The notes: generated from the letters alone by a model not told the origin. A stretch of 64,000 nucleotides of DNA from an uncultured Desulfobulbus sp. (GCF_963665445.1 NZ_OY762276.1:4272601-4336600); one strand, 5' to 3'; numbered from the stretch's first letter, positions 1-9,059 are shown. Translations and numbers: made by a program.

Positions 1-284
1 ATCGCGCTGACTTCCTCCATGTCGATCTCGTGATCGCGTCCCCCGGTGAATGCGCGCTCGGCATCGATCTGCCACTCCTCCATGCCCCGGCTGGTCAGGG
101 TAATGGCGACCCGCTCCATGACGAAATTCTCCATCGGCGAATCTTCCTGGGGCTGGGAAAGTTTCGGGTTGTAGCCGCCGCGCGGGGTGAGAAAATCACT
201 GAGCATGGGATGCCAGACCGGGCTGGTGACCAAGAGGGCCAAGGGAACGGCCCAGAGCAGATTGCGCGGATTGTTGAGCATCAT
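1..284 (-). CDS. lptC: LPS export periplasmic protein LptC-like (partial, runs off window start)
   Basis: The first 94 or so codons are visible. The protein begins with a short basic N-terminus and a single hydrophobic segment (LLWAVPLALLVTSPVW, about residues 9-24), followed by a periplasmic start of the form MENFVMERVAITLTSRG..EWQIDAERA. That layout matches LptC, the bitopic inner-membrane protein that passes LPS from LptB2FG to LptA. The ATG overlaps the kdsC stop codon as ATGA, so it is translationally coupled to kdsC. The pyrG-kdsA-kdsC-lptC order is a common proteobacterial LPS arrangement. The C-terminal part is outside the window, so the family call rests on the N-terminal third and context. 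Confidence 0.7.
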   Translation of the reverse strand, partial: MMLNNPRNLLWAVPLALLVTSPVWHPMLSDFLTPRGGYNPKLSQPQEDSPMENFVMERVAITLTSRGMEEWQIDAERAFTGGRDHEIDMEEVSA

Positions 285-916
285 CGATCGAACTTGGCCC
301 GCATCCGCTCCAGGTTGCCCTGGGCCTCGAGGATCAGGTCGCAGACCTCGCGCACCGCACCCGAGCCGCCGCTACGTTCGCAGGTGTAATGCGCCCGCTG
401 GCGAATCTCTGCCACCGCGTTGGCCGGTGCCGCTGCCAGCCCGACCCGGTTGAGGATGGGCAGATCCATCAGATCGTCGCCCATGTAGGCGGTCTGCGGT
501 GGACGCAGTCCGGTCTCCTTGAGAATTTGCTCGTAGACCACCAGCTTGTCCGAATGGCCCTGAAAGACATGGGCCAGGCGAAGATCCTGGGCGCGTCGCT
601 CCACCATGGGCGAGGTGCGGGCGGTGATGATCCCCACGCTCACGCCGCTGTCCTGCAACAACCGCAGTCCAAGGCCGTCCTGGGTGTTGAAGCACTTGGA
701 CTCCACCCCGTCGGAGGAGTAGATCAGGGTCCCGTCGGTGAGTACCCCATCGACATCGAGCAAGAGCAGCTTGACCTGCTGGGCACGCACCAGGGCCGCC
801 TTCCAGGGTTCGGAGCGGACCAGGGTGATGTTGCGGGCCATGGCCCGGCTACGCAGGGCCTCGGTGAGCTCGCAGTCGGTGGGATAGCCGGAGCCGGGAA
901 TGCCGCATTCAGCCAT
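281..916 (-). CDS. kdsC: 3-deoxy-D-manno-octulosonate 8-phosphate phosphatase KdsC
   Basis: HAD-superfamily hydrolase that dephosphorylates Kdo-8-phosphate, the step after KdsA in Kdo synthesis for the LPS inner core. The HAD motif I is [13 protein letters not shown] (about residues 50-62, nucleophile and acid/base aspartates in DVDG). Motif II threonine lies in GIITAR, and the later GDDLMD provides the metal-binding aspartates. At 211 codons it is about 30 residues longer than usual KdsC because of an N-terminal extension. An internal ATG at 841 is an alternative start, but the upstream one has the better ribosome-binding context (GGGGTG) and overlaps the kdsA end by 8 bp, as expected in this operon. 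Confidence 0.92.
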   Translation of the reverse strand: MAECGIPGSGYPTDCELTEALRSRAMARNITLVRSEPWKAALVRAQQVKLLLLDVDGVLTDGTLIYSSDGVESKCFNTQDGLGLRLLQDSGVSVGIITARTSPMVERRAQDLRLAHVFQGHSDKLVVYEQILKETGLRPPQTAYMGDDLMDLPILNRVGLAAAPANAVAEIRQRAHYTCERSGGSGAVREVCDLILEAQGNLERMRAKFDR

Positions 917-1757
917 CGATCACCCCGCTCACTGCCGCACGTACTGCAAGCAACTGCTGCAACAACGCTTCCACCTGATCAAGGGGCAGAGAGTTGGGAC
1001 CGTCGCACAGGGCCTTGTCCGGGTCCGGATGGACCTCGATGAAGAGGCCGTCGATCCCCACCGCCATGGCCGCGCGGGCAAGCGGAGGGATAAACTCACG
1101 CTGACCGCCGGAGGAGCCGCCGGCTCCGCCGGGCAGCTGGACCGAATGAGTGGCGTCGTACACCACCGGGTAGCCGAAGGAGCGCATCACCGCAAGCGAG
1201 CGCATGTCCACCACCAGGTTGTTATAGCCGAAACTGGCGCCGCGTTCCGTCAAAAGGATCTTGTCCGTGCCCGCGCCCTTGAGCTTGTTGAGCGCGTTTT
1301 CCATATCCCAGGGCGAGACAAACTGCCCCTTCTTGACGTTGACCACCTTACCGGTCTTGGCGGCAGCGACCAGCAGGTCGGTCTGGCGGCAGAGAAAGGC
1401 TGGGATCTGCAAAATATCGAGATATTCCGCAGCCATCTCCGCCTGGGCGGGTTCGTGAATATCGGAGACCACCGGCACCTCCATCTCCTCGCGCAGACGG
1501 CCAAGAATGCGCAAGCCCTTCTCCGGCCCGGGGCCACGGAAGGAGGAGAGCGAGGTCCGGTTGGCCTTGTCAAAGGAGGCCTTGAACACGTAGGAGATTC
1601 CCAGGCGGGTGGTGATCGCTTTCATCTCCTGGGCGATCTCCCGGGCCAGTTCGGCACTCTCGAGGACGCAGGGCCCGGCCAGCAACAAGAGCGGCGCTCC
1701 CGGACCTACGGTGATCGGCCCCACCGGGGTGGGCTGAATACTGACGCTGTTCATCAT
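909..1757 (-). CDS. kdsA: 2-dehydro-3-deoxyphosphooctonate aldolase (Kdo-8-P synthase)
   Basis: Condenses phosphoenolpyruvate with arabinose 5-phosphate to Kdo-8-phosphate in the cytoplasm. The 282-aa protein shows the family landmarks: [10 protein letters not shown] near the N-terminus, [12 protein letters not shown], a GPGPEKGL loop, [21 protein letters not shown], and [13 protein letters not shown]. Length is normal. Two ATG codons stand in tandem at the start; the first is one base after the pyrG stop, so the gene is translated as the second cistron of pyrG-kdsA-kdsC-lptC. The cysteine in PAFLC and the other retained residues do not settle by eye whether it is a metal-dependent or independent type. 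Confidence 0.96.
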   Translation of the reverse strand: MMNSVSIQPTPVGPITVGPGAPLLLLAGPCVLESAELAREIAQEMKAITTRLGISYVFKASFDKANRTSLSSFRGPGPEKGLRILGRLREEMEVPVVSDIHEPAQAEMAAEYLDILQIPAFLCRQTDLLVAAAKTGKVVNVKKGQFVSPWDMENALNKLKGAGTDKILLTERGASFGYNNLVVDMRSLAVMRSFGYPVVYDATHSVQLPGGAGGSSGGQREFIPPLARAAMAVGIDGLFIEVHPDPDKALCDGPNSLPLDQVEALLQQLLAVRAAVSGVIDG

Positions 1758-1758
1758 C

Positions 1759-3420
1759 TCAGGCCTTGCTTGCTTTCTTGTAGCCGATGGCCGCCTTGAT
1801 GAAGTCGCGGAACAGGGGATGCGGTTGCATCGGCTTGGACTGGAACTCGGGGTGGAACTGGCAACCGAGGAACCAGGGGTGATCGGCCAGCTCGACGATT
1901 TCCACCAGATTACCGTCGGGCGAGGTACCGGAGACGATCAACCCGACCTCTTCCAGCTGCTGGCGGTAGGCGTTGTTGAACTCGTAGCGATGGCGGTGGC
2001 GCTCGCTGATCTCCTCCTGGCCGTAGGCGGCGGCGGCAAAGGTGCCCGGCTTGAGGGTGCAGGGGTAGGCCCCCAGACGCAGGGTCCCGCCCATATCGGA
2101 ATTCTGGTCGCGTTTCTCGATCTTGCCGGTGCGGAAATCAAACCATTCGGTCATGAGATAGATCACCGGATGCGGGGTGGTCGGGTTGAACTCCACCGAA
2201 TGCGCTCCCTCGATTTGAGCGATGTTGCGGGCGAACTCGACCACAGCCAGCTGCATCCCCAGGCAGATGCCGAAGAAGGGAATTTTGCGCTCGCGGGCAT
2301 AGGTCACGGCCTGGATCTTGCCTTCCATGCCGCGGCTGCCGAAACCGCCGGGCACGAGGATGCCGTCGCAGTTATCGAGCTTTTCCAGTTCGGTGCCGTC
2401 TTCAAGACCATCGGCGCTGATGTACTGCAGGGTGACCTTGGCATCGTTGGCGATACCGCCGTGGATCAGGGCCTCGTGCAGGCTCTTGTAGGATTCGGTC
2501 AGGTCGACATACTTGCCGGTGATGCCGATGGTGACCGTAGTTTTCGGGTTCTTGATCTTGCGCACCAACCGCTCCCAGGGTTCGACATTGGGTGAACCGG
2601 TCCAGATGCCGAGTTTCTCGAGGATACGGTCGTCCACTCCTTCCTGACGCAGTTTGAGCGGCAGCTCATAGATACTCTCCACGTCAATGGCCGAAATGAC
2701 CGCGTTGGCATCGACGTTACAGAACAGGGCGATCTTCTTCTTGAGGTCCTCGGACAGCGGTGCCTCGGTGCGGCACATCAAAATATCGGGCTGAATACCG
2801 GAGGCCAACAGTTCCTTGACCGAGTGCTGGGTCGGCTTGGTTTTGACCTCACCCGCGGTCTTGATGTAGGGCACCAGGGTCAAATGGATAAAGAGGGTAA
2901 ATTCCTTGCCCAAATCGGTGCGCAGCTGACGGATGGCCTCGATAAAGGGCAACCCCTCGATATCGCCCACAGTACCGCCGATCTCGATGATGGCCACATC
3001 GCAGGAGCCGTCGAGCTGGAGCACGGCCTCCTTGATCTCGTCGGTGACATGGGGAATAACCTGGACCGTACCGCCGAGGTATTCGCCCCGGCGTTCCTTC
3101 ATGATCACCGAGTAATAGATCCGCCCCGAGGTGTAGTTGTTCTGCTTGCCCATGACCGCGTTGGTGTAGCGCTCGTAATGGCCCATATCCAGGTCGGTCT
3201 CCGCACCATCGTTGGTGACGTAGACCTCGCCGTGCTGGAAGGGGTTCATGGTCCCGGGATCGACGTTGATGTAGGGATCAAGTTTTTGAAAGGTGACGGT
3301 GAGTCCGCGTGCCTCGAGCAGGGAGCCGATGGAGGCGGCGGAAAGCCCCTTGCCGAGGGAGGAAAGGACTCCACCTGTAATAAAAATAAACTTTGTCTTC
3401 TTGCTGAGGGAAGCTTTCAT
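1759..3420 (-). CDS. pyrG: CTP synthase
   Basis: Amidates UTP to CTP using glutamine. The N-terminal synthetase domain opens with [18 protein letters not shown] (P-loop) and continues with [21 protein letters not shown]. The C-terminal class-I glutamine amidotransferase domain has [10 protein letters not shown], the catalytic cysteine in FFGICLGMQ, and the His/Glu pair in FHPEF. At 553 aa the length is normal. A GTAACGGT-spaced AAGG serves as ribosome-binding site. It is the promoter-proximal gene of the Kdo operon; CTP is the co-substrate for activating Kdo (KdsB), which fits the pairing with kdsA. The leader contains an intrinsic-terminator-like hairpin downstream of a good promoter (separate entry). 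Confidence 0.98.
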   Translation of the reverse strand: MKASLSKKTKFIFITGGVLSSLGKGLSAASIGSLLEARGLTVTFQKLDPYINVDPGTMNPFQHGEVYVTNDGAETDLDMGHYERYTNAVMGKQNNYTSGRIYYSVIMKERRGEYLGGTVQVIPHVTDEIKEAVLQLDGSCDVAIIEIGGTVGDIEGLPFIEAIRQLRTDLGKEFTLFIHLTLVPYIKTAGEVKTKPTQHSVKELLASGIQPDILMCRTEAPLSEDLKKKIALFCNVDANAVISAIDVESIYELPLKLRQEGVDDRILEKLGIWTGSPNVEPWERLVRKIKNPKTTVTIGITGKYVDLTESYKSLHEALIHGGIANDAKVTLQYISADGLEDGTELEKLDNCDGILVPGGFGSRGMEGKIQAVTYARERKIPFFGICLGMQLAVVEFARNIAQIEGAHSVEFNPTTPHPVIYLMTEWFDFRTGKIEKRDQNSDMGGTLRLGAYPCTLKPGTFAAAAYGQEEISERHRHRYEFNNAYRQQLEEVGLIVSGTSPDGNLVEIVELADHPWFLGCQFHPEFQSKPMQPHPLFRDFIKAAIGYKKASKA

Positions 3421-3441
3421 ACCGTTACCTTGCTGGCAGTG

Positions 3442-3472
3442 GGAAAAAAAGAAAAAGGCAGCCAGGCTGCCT
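3442..3472 (-). terminator. Intrinsic terminator or attenuator in the pyrG leader
   Basis: On the minus strand a GC-rich palindrome (AGGCAGCC around one central base, plus strand 3456-3472) is followed directly by TTTTTCTTTTTTT. It lies 36 bp before the pyrG start and downstream of the best promoter match. It can end read-through from the ABC-cupin operon or act on pyrG transcripts themselves. Confidence 0.8.
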
Positions 3473-3483
3473 GCATGTGGTCG

Positions 3484-3519
3484 GGTGCGAACTATACCCG
3501 ATCATCACCGGCTTGACAA
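3484..3519 (-). promoter_or_regulatory. Sigma-70-type promoter for pyrG operon
   Basis: Minus-strand hexamers TTGTCA (3519-3514) and TATAGT (3496-3491) are separated by exactly 17 bp. Predicted start of transcription is near 3484, only about a dozen bases before the terminator-like hairpin. Confidence 0.7.
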
Positions 3520-3603
3520 GTCCGGGAGAGGGGGACAGCACCCAACTAACAAATTGAATTAACGACAAAATAGAAATAATTTTAGATCATCGTCCTCTCT
3601 GCT

Positions 3604-4029
3604 TCATCTCCAGAGATGGCCGGCCATTTCGATCAATTCACGCTGCTGCCCTTCGCTCAAGGACGTAAAGGGGGAGTTGTCGTAGGTGGTGTCGCGATTC
3701 TCGACCACCAGCACCTTGGCATCCTCACTTAAGGTATGGGTATGCCAGACCGCCTTTTTCACGTTGTAGACCCGGCCAGGCTGGAGCAATTCGCCATGAA
3801 TCCGGGTGACGCAGTGGCTGCCTTCACCGACAAAGAGGATGCAGCTCCCCTCAAGGAGGACAAAGACCTCGTCGGTCTCGTTGTGGCGCTGCATCCGGGT
3901 CAGGTTTTCGGGAAGCAGGTCCTCGCTGAAGTTGAGAATCGCCACCCGCCAGGATTCGAAATCGACCAGCGGTTTGTAGCTGGGCGCCTCATGGACATGG
4001 ATTTCCAGCAGATCTTGCGGGGCATTCAT
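3604..4029 (-). CDS. Cupin-fold protein, function unknown
   Basis: A 141-aa single-domain cupin. The beta-barrel motif region reads [24 protein letters not shown], giving His and Glu ligand positions of cupin motif 1, and a later HTHTL-type segment could supply the second motif histidine. Its start overlaps the stop of the upstream ATP-binding gene as ATGA, so it is the last cistron of the amino-acid ABC transporter operon. A role in handling the imported substrate is plausible from position only. No close enzymatic family was recognised. Confidence 0.75.
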   Translation of the reverse strand: MNAPQDLLEIHVHEAPSYKPLVDFESWRVAILNFSEDLLPENLTRMQRHNETDEVFVLLEGSCILFVGEGSHCVTRIHGELLQPGRVYNVKKAVWHTHTLSEDAKVLVVENRDTTYDNSPFTSLSEGQQRELIEMAGHLWR

Positions 4030-4781
4030 CGGGTTGCCGGGGCGAGGATCTGTTTGAGAAAAAGCTGGCTGCGCGGATTCTGCGGGCTGGTGAAGAAGGT
4101 ATCCGGCTTGGCCACCTCGACAATGGCGCCCGCATCCATGAAGACCACCTTGTCGGCCACCTCGCGGGCAAACCCCATCTCATGGGTCACCACCACCATG
4201 GTCATCCCTTCCCGGGCAAGGGTCACCATGACCTCCAGCACCTCGTTGATCATCTCCGGATCGAGGGCCGAGGTCGGCTCGTCAAAGAGCATGATCTTGG
4301 GTTCCATGGCCAGGGCGCGGGCAATGGCAACCCGCTGCTGCTGGCCGCCGGAGAGTTGGATCGGATAATGTCCGGCCCGGTCCGCCATACCGACCTTTTC
4401 CAACAAATCCATGGCCAGGGCTTCGGCCTGGGAGCGCGCCATCTTCTTAAGCTTGATCGGTGCCAGGGTCAGGTTTTCGAGCACGGATTTATGCTTGAAG
4501 AGGTTGAAGCTCTGGAACACCATGCCCACCTCCATGCGAATCCGGTTGATGTCCTCGTTTTCGCCATAGAGGTCATGACCGTCGATGACGATGGTGCCGG
4601 AATCGATGGACTCCAACCGGTTGATGGTGCGCAGCAGGGTGGATTTTCCCGAGCCCGAGGGCCCGAGCACCACCACCTTTTCCCCCTGGCGGATATCGAG
4701 GCTGACATCGGTCAGGGCATGGTAGCTGCCGAAGAATTTATTGATCTTTTCGAGATGGATAATGGGATCAGCGGCGTTCAT
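4026..4781 (-). CDS. Polar amino acid ABC transporter, ATP-binding protein (GlnQ/HisP type)
   Basis: 251-aa ATPase of the polar amino-acid uptake family. Walker A is GPSGSGKST (about residues 39-47), the signature is LSGGQQQR, Walker B is [14 protein letters not shown], and the switch histidine lies in VVTHEMGFA. The [11 protein letters not shown]-loop is typical of GlnQ/HisP/ArtP. The start overlaps the permease end by 14 bp. With the permease and periplasmic binding protein upstream it makes a complete importer; the substrate cannot be decided by eye. Confidence 0.95.
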   Translation of the reverse strand: MNAADPIIHLEKINKFFGSYHALTDVSLDIRQGEKVVVLGPSGSGKSTLLRTINRLESIDSGTIVIDGHDLYGENEDINRIRMEVGMVFQSFNLFKHKSVLENLTLAPIKLKKMARSQAEALAMDLLEKVGMADRAGHYPIQLSGGQQQRVAIARALAMEPKIMLFDEPTSALDPEMINEVLEVMVTLAREGMTMVVVTHEMGFAREVADKVVFMDAGAIVEVAKPDTFFTSPQNPRSQLFLKQILAPATR

Positions 4782-5556
4782 AATGGCTTAACCTGTGCTC
4801 CATGATGCTGATGAGCTTGGACAAGATGAGGGTTATGAGCAAATAGATCAGGGCGATCATGGTGTAGGTCTCGAAGTAGTTGAAACTCTCCGAGGCGTAC
4901 TCGCGCCCGCGCCGCAGAATATCGGCCACCGCAAGAATCGACACCAGGGAAGTGTCCTTCAACAGGGCGATGAATTCGTTGCCCACCGGCGGCAGAATGG
5001 TTCGCCAGGCCTGGGGTAGGATGACAAAGGCCATGGTCTGCCGCTGATTGAACCCCAGGGAGAGGGCAGCCTCGGTTTGCCCGTGATCGATCGACTTGAT
5101 GCCGGCACGGAAGACCTCACCCATGTAGGCGCCATAGCAAAAGGCCATGGCAATGACCGCTGCAACGATGTCTGGAACGCGCACAAAACGCCCCAGGGCA
5201 AAGTAGATGTAGAACAGCTGCACCAACAGTGGAATACCGCGAACCACCTCGACATAGAGCGAGGCGATCAGATTGATGAAGCGGTTGCGCGAGAGCCGTC
5301 CGAGACCGGTCATCAGACCGATGAAAATAGCGAGGACGATGGAGAAAACCGTCACTTCAAAGGTGATGAGAATGCCGTCGGGGACAAAGCGAAGAATATC
5401 GAGATAGGGGTCGGGCTTGAGCACTGGCAACAGGACAATCAGGGCGATGGCCGCGAACAGGGCGATCCACCAGGCGTTGACCAGCCCCTTGTCCTCAGGA
5501 CGGGGGATGGCGGCACCGTCGCCGACTTCGATTTTTGTGGTTTCAGGTTCAGGCAT
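4768..5556 (-). CDS. Polar amino acid ABC transporter, permease
   Basis: Membrane component of the HisM/GlnP type. After a soluble N-terminal stretch there is a first membrane span ([18 protein letters not shown]) and then four or five more. The EAA loop, [24 protein letters not shown], is the coupling site for the ATPase. The start at 5556 (MPEPETTK) is preferred. The longer GTG-initiated reading at 5604 would begin inside the terminator hairpin between this gene and the binding-protein gene. Length from this start is 262 aa, with an N-terminal cytoplasmic extension before the first span. Confidence 0.92.
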   Translation of the reverse strand: MPEPETTKIEVGDGAAIPRPEDKGLVNAWWIALFAAIALIVLLPVLKPDPYLDILRFVPDGILITFEVTVFSIVLAIFIGLMTGLGRLSRNRFINLIASLYVEVVRGIPLLVQLFYIYFALGRFVRVPDIVAAVIAMAFCYGAYMGEVFRAGIKSIDHGQTEAALSLGFNQRQTMAFVILPQAWRTILPPVGNEFIALLKDTSLVSILAVADILRRGREYASESFNYFETYTMIALIYLLITLILSKLISIMEHRLSHYERR

Positions 5557-5585
5557 GGGACAATTCCAACAATGGGGTTGGCAGC

Positions 5586-5615
5586 AAAAAGAAAAGCCGG
5601 GCACGAGGGCCCGGC
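5586..5615 (-). terminator. Intercistronic hairpin-terminator between binding protein and permease
   Basis: Minus-strand stem GCCGGGC / GCCCGGC (5615-5609 with 5602-5596) with a 6-nt loop and a following TTTTCTTTTT. It sits between the binding-protein stop and the permease start, the usual place for a partial terminator that makes binding protein more abundant than permease. Confidence 0.85.
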
Positions 5616-5638
5616 GGTTTCAACCTGGATTCAGCGGA

Positions 5639-6373
5639 TTATTGGCCGATCCATTTTTTCTTGAATTCCTTGTCCAGGCCCTTGGCCTTGACTGCGGCGA
5701 TCCCCTTGTTGAGCAACTCGAGGACCTTGCTGTTGCCCTTATGGACGGCTATGCCGTAGTTTTCGGCCTCACCGGACTCGATGATAGCGGCGATCTTCAG
5801 GTTCTCCTTGTACTTGTCCAGGGCGTAGTTGGCGGCCACCGGATCATCGCAGACAACCGCGGCGATGCGGCCGACATTGAGGTCTTCCATGGCCAGGCCG
5901 ACCTCATCGTAGGACTTGGGCTCAACGCCTTTCACAGCCTTGATGGCAAAGTAGCCGGTGGTCCCGATCTGGCCGCCGACCTTCTGTCCTTTGAGGTCTT
6001 CCAGGCTCTTGGCGGTTGAATTCTTGTTGACGATCAGGGCCTGGCGAACGGTGAAGTAGGGCTCGCTGAAGGCCATCGCTTTTTTGCGCTCGTCGGTGAT
6101 GGTCACCGAACTGCAGACCGCATCGTACTTGTTGGCGGCCAAGCCGGCAAAGATCCCGTCCCAGGCGGTATTCTTGAACACGGCCTTGAACCCGGCCTCC
6201 TTGGCGGCCGCGGTCATGAAATCGATGGAATAGCCAACCACCTGCTTCTGATCATTGACGAACTCCATCGGCGGCCAGGTGGCATCGGTGGCAAAAACGA
6301 TGGTGGTTTCGGCGGCAACCGGGCTGCACAGGGCAGCAACCAACAGCAGGGCACTCACTATTTTGTTAAACAT
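5639..6373 (-). CDS. Polar amino acid ABC transporter, periplasmic substrate-binding protein
   Basis: 244-aa SBP_bac_3 family protein. The N-terminal signal peptide is MFNKIVSALLLVAALCSPVAA with an expected cleavage after SPVAA. The mature part carries the family pattern FATDATWPPMEFVNDQKQVVGYSIDF, AWDGIFAGLAANKYDAVCSS, FSEPYF, GQIGTTG and VCDDPVA. It delivers a small polar substrate to the permease and ATPase encoded next. Promoter-proximal gene of the four-gene operon that ends with the cupin. Substrate specificity is not evident. Confidence 0.95.
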   Translation of the reverse strand: MFNKIVSALLLVAALCSPVAAETTIVFATDATWPPMEFVNDQKQVVGYSIDFMTAAAKEAGFKAVFKNTAWDGIFAGLAANKYDAVCSSVTITDERKKAMAFSEPYFTVRQALIVNKNSTAKSLEDLKGQKVGGQIGTTGYFAIKAVKGVEPKSYDEVGLAMEDLNVGRIAAVVCDDPVAANYALDKYKENLKIAAIIESGEAENYGIAVHKGNSKVLELLNKGIAAVKAKGLDKEFKKKWIGQ

Positions 6374-6693
6374 AGGGTTTCTCCTTAGCGGGAACTGTGA
6401 AAAAGGTTTTCTTCATCTACCATTCCAATCCCACCCCCGCAAGAAAAAGGTTCGGCCCAATCCGATCAAATCACGGAAAATCAAAACACTGACACCCCTT
6501 GAAAAGGCTAGGTTTTTCTTGACGTTTTCAGGATGTTGCAGGTATACATCGTCCATGGAGTCATCGTTTTTCGCACAGGCGTGGAAACGATCTTTTTTCT
6601 CGCTAACCTGCTGTTTTCATGAAAACATTCTATGGATGGCAACCTTCCCATCCGTCACCCTTTCACTCTTCCTCTCACTGTATGAGGCTACTT
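6374..6693 (+). promoter_or_regulatory. Divergent control region with promoter for the Pal-like lipoprotein gene
   Basis: This 320-bp gap separates the minus-strand transporter operon from the plus-strand lipoprotein gene. A plus-strand promoter is visible: TTGACG at 6519-6524 and TATACA at 6543-6548, spacing 18. I see no other gene in the interval. Confidence 0.55.
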
Positions 6694-7296
6694 ATGTTCC
6701 AGCGTACCCGTTTCATCGTTGCGGCTCTGTTCTCCTGTTCTTTACTGTTTCTTGGGGGATGCGGTCCAAAGCAGGTTGCTCCCTATGCCGGTGGCGCCAA
6801 TCCGGGTGCCGATGAGACCAGCAATCAGCGCATGGGCAATATCACCGAAGAAATGTCTCCGGCCGTCGAAGGTCTTGATTCGACCGGTCAGGGGGGAAGC
6901 GGCAGCCTGGCCAACGGCGCCGATCAGCAAAGCGACGCCTACAAGCGGGAGCACGGACGTTGCTCACCTGAGTTCAAGCCGATTTATTTCGATTACGATC
7001 AGTCCCTGATCAAGGGAGATCAAATCCCAACCATGGAGTTCAACGGCAGCTATCTGCGCAACAATCCCTCTTCCCGGGTGCTGATTGAAGGCAATACCGA
7101 TGACCGCGGCACAAACGAGTACAACCTGGCCCTGGGCGAACGACGCGCAAACAGTGCCAAAAAATATCTGATGCAATTCGGCATCGAAGAGGGCCGGATT
7201 CGCGCAGTGAGTTACGGCGAGGAACGTCCGCTGTTCACCGGAACCAGCGAAGACGATTACGCCCACAACCGCCGCGACGACTTTATTCTCGAATAA
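6694..7296 (+). CDS. pal: Peptidoglycan-associated (OmpA-C domain) lipoprotein, Pal-like
   Basis: Outer-membrane lipoprotein that binds peptidoglycan. From the chosen ATG (preceded by GAGG at 6 bp) the protein starts MFQRTRFIVAALFSCSLLFLGGC, a lipoprotein signal with lipobox LGGC. A low-complexity Gly/Ser/Asn linker follows, then an OmpA-C domain: PIYFDYDQSLIK, RVLIEGNTDDRGTNEYNLALGERRA and VSYGEERP. The Asp and Arg residues of the peptidoglycan-binding NTDDRGT..N..LGERRA motif are intact. No tol genes flank it, so its role as the Tol partner is inferred from family only. A strong terminator follows. Confidence 0.9.
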   Translation: MFQRTRFIVAALFSCSLLFLGGCGPKQVAPYAGGANPGADETSNQRMGNITEEMSPAVEGLDSTGQGGSGSLANGADQQSDAYKREHGRCSPEFKPIYFDYDQSLIKGDQIPTMEFNGSYLRNNPSSRVLIEGNTDDRGTNEYNLALGERRANSAKKYLMQFGIEEGRIRAVSYGEERPLFTGTSEDDYAHNRRDDFILE

Positions 7297-7341
7297 TCCC
7301 TCCGAGCACCCTACAGCGGGCTCATCCAGCCCCGGCATGCA

Positions 7342-7379
7342 CCGGCAGTTCTACACCATGGGACTGCCGGTTTTGTTTT
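7342..7379 (+). terminator. Rho-independent terminator after the Pal-like gene
   Basis: Perfect 8-bp stem CCGGCAGT / ACTGCCGG with a 13-nt loop, followed by TTTTGTTTT. Confidence 0.88.
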
Positions 7380-7449
7380 CACGCATCCTGCCACGCACCA
7401 CGCCACTTTCAAACGCAGATTTTTCCAGCAACCCCTCTTCCGTTTTTCG

Positions 7450-7478
7450 TTGACATGCAAATGATTATCAAATACACT
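7450..7478 (+). promoter_or_regulatory. Promoter of the Fur-family gene with embedded Fur-type operator
   Basis: TTGACA (7450-7455) and TACACT (7473-7478) are spaced 17 bp. The spacer contains ATGATTATCA (7461-7470), whose TGATTATCA is identical to the core of the Fur-box consensus and palindromic. This suggests metal-dependent autoregulation of the downstream fur-like gene. Confidence 0.6.
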
Positions 7479-7503
7479 TAGGAAAAATTTCCACAGAGGG
7501 ATC

Positions 7504-8157
7504 ATGGAAACAAAATTACGTATGACCCATCAGCGCGAGATTATTCTCGAGGAGTTGCGCCGGTACACGACCCATCCGACAGCGGATGAACTCTACGAAC
7601 GGATCAAAAAAAAACTGCCTCGTATCAGTCTGGCCACGGTGTACCGCAACCTCGAAATTCTCTCCGAAGCCGGGCTCATCAAAAAACTTGAGATCAGCGG
7701 TCGCCAGAAACGGTTCGACTGGGACCCCCAGGACCATGACCACGTCTACTGCACCCAGTGTCACCGCATCGACAACATCCCGGCCGCCACCAATTCCTTC
7801 CTGTCGGTGGATCCCGGACAGCAGAAAGGATACCGCATCACCGGATGCAGGATAGAATTTTACGGTCTTTGCCCGAACTGCCAGCAACCGCAAAAGTTAC
7901 AAAAATCCAAAGGAGATACAGATATGGCCTGCAACTCTTCAGCCAAAGGGCTCAGTGAAAACCAGCGACAAGTACTCGAGGTCCTTGCCAAGAGCGGCCA
8001 AGCCTGCGGCAGCAAGGATATCGCCACCGCAACCGGTCTGGAATCAAAACAGGTCAGTTGCCAGATCACCGCCCTGAAAAACAAAGGTTTTGTCAACAGC
8101 CCGGTCCGCTGCAAGTATGAAATTACCGAGGCAGGCAAGAACCAGCTTGCCTGCTGA
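7504..8157 (+). CDS. Fur/PerR-family regulator with in-frame C-terminal winged-helix extension
   Basis: 217-aa reading frame. Residues 1 to about 137 are a complete Fur-family protein: the winged helix includes SLATVYRNLEILSEAGLIKK, then the metal-sensing DHDHVYCTQCHRID and a second structural pair CPNCQQ. Fur proteins normally end here (about 140 aa). The frame continues through residue 141, a methionine with its own excellent ribosome-binding site. It runs on into a 77-aa domain with a helix-turn-helix look (ENQRQVLEVLAKSGQACGSKDIATATGL..KQVSCQITALKNKGFV). The neighbouring peroxiredoxin, desulfoferrodoxin and rubredoxin genes suggest a PerR-like peroxide or iron sensor. A sequencing loss of a stop codon cannot be excluded. 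Confidence 0.88.
   Translation: METKLRMTHQREIILEELRRYTTHPTADELYERIKKKLPRISLATVYRNLEILSEAGLIKKLEISGRQKRFDWDPQDHDHVYCTQCHRIDNIPAATNSFLSVDPGQQKGYRITGCRIEFYGLCPNCQQPQKLQKSKGDTDMACNSSAKGLSENQRQVLEVLAKSGQACGSKDIATATGLESKQVSCQITALKNKGFVNSPVRCKYEITEAGKNQLAC
7924..8157 (+). CDS. Probable internally initiated winged-helix protein (77 aa)
   Basis: Same frame as the Fur-family gene. AAGGAGAT at 7910-7917 is a near-perfect Shine-Dalgarno sequence six bases before ATG at 7924. Translation from here gives MACNSSAKGLSENQ... through ...YEITEAGKNQLAC, a compact winged-helix-like DNA-binding domain. Either the cell makes two products (fusion and free domain) or two genes have recently lost the separating stop codon. 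The small domain was not assigned to a named regulator family. Confidence 0.5.
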   Translation: MACNSSAKGLSENQRQVLEVLAKSGQACGSKDIATATGLESKQVSCQITALKNKGFVNSPVRCKYEITEAGKNQLAC

Positions 8158-8202
8158 TTGAACGTTTATCCACTGAACACTTTCCATAAAGGAGATACGC
8201 CC

Positions 8203-8796
8203 GTGAGCTTTATCGTCACCCAACAGGCCCCGGATTTTACCGCCACCGCGGTTATGCCAGACAACTCCATGAAACCGGATTTCAAACTTTCCGACTTACG
8301 GGGCAAATACGTTATCCTGTTCTTCTACCCGCTGGATTTCACCTTCGTCTGTCCATCGGAAATTATTGCCTTCGACCGCGCCCTGTCCAAATTCAAGGCA
8401 AAAAACTGCGAGATTGTCGGGGTATCCATCGACTCCCAATTTTCCCACTGGGCCTGGAAGAATACCCCGATCAAGCAGGGCGGTATCGGCAACATTCAGT
8501 TTCCGCTGGTCGCCGACCTCGATAAAAACATTTCCCGCCAGTACGGGGTCCTTCTCGAGGCCGGTATAGCCCTGCGCGGAACCTTCCTCATCGACCGCGA
8601 TGGCGTGGTACGTCACGCGGTTATAAACGATCTCCCCCTGGGACGGAACATCGATGAGGCGCTGCGCATGGTCGATGCCCTCCAGTTCCACGAGCAGCAC
8701 GGCGATGTCTGCCCCGCCAACTGGCAGGAAGGCAAGGAGGCGATGACGCCGACTGCCGAGGGCGTTGCCGACTACCTTGCAAAACATAACGATTAA
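8203..8796 (+). CDS. Typical 2-Cys peroxiredoxin (AhpC/Prx1 type)
   Basis: Thiol peroxidase reducing H2O2 and organic peroxides. The chosen GTG at 8203 has AAAGGAGAT seven bases upstream; the longer ATG reading at 8158 has none. The peroxidatic cysteine is in [10 protein letters not shown] and the resolving cysteine in DVCPANW near the C-terminus, with the conserved SHWAW segment and the GGIGNI...YGVL region characteristic of Prx1/AhpC. 198 aa, normal length. It follows the Fur/PerR-like gene by about 45 bp, probably as one transcript, and so is a likely target of that regulator. Confidence 0.95.
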   Translation: MSFIVTQQAPDFTATAVMPDNSMKPDFKLSDLRGKYVILFFYPLDFTFVCPSEIIAFDRALSKFKAKNCEIVGVSIDSQFSHWAWKNTPIKQGGIGNIQFPLVADLDKNISRQYGVLLEAGIALRGTFLIDRDGVVRHAVINDLPLGRNIDEALRMVDALQFHEQHGDVCPANWQEGKEAMTPTAEGVADYLAKHND

Positions 8797-9059
8797 TAAG
8801 CGATATCTTCTCCGACAAAACGCAGCAAAAACATTTTGTCCCTTTCAGAACTGGGTAATTTGATTTATTCTTTTTAGTGTTTTGCCGGTAAACGGGCTGG
8901 AACCCTGCCTGGTTCGGCCACAAGATTGTCGTGCTCGCACGTGCTGCGAAAACGACGCCTCACGCCTCCTCCGTTGTAGCTCTATCCGAGGTGTGTCTTT
9001 CCGTTTTCTGCCCATTGGGCGAGTTCATCTCAATTCTTTCATTCCAAGGAGAACATGCT

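Noticed and set aside
30-453. Plus-strand open frames opposite lptC/kdsC
   Set aside because: They are antisense to clear coding sequence, lack ribosome-binding sites and have no recognisable protein features.
5557-5604. GTG start for the ABC permease at 5604
   Set aside because: It would lie inside the terminator stem-loop, and ATG 5556 gives a normal N-terminus.
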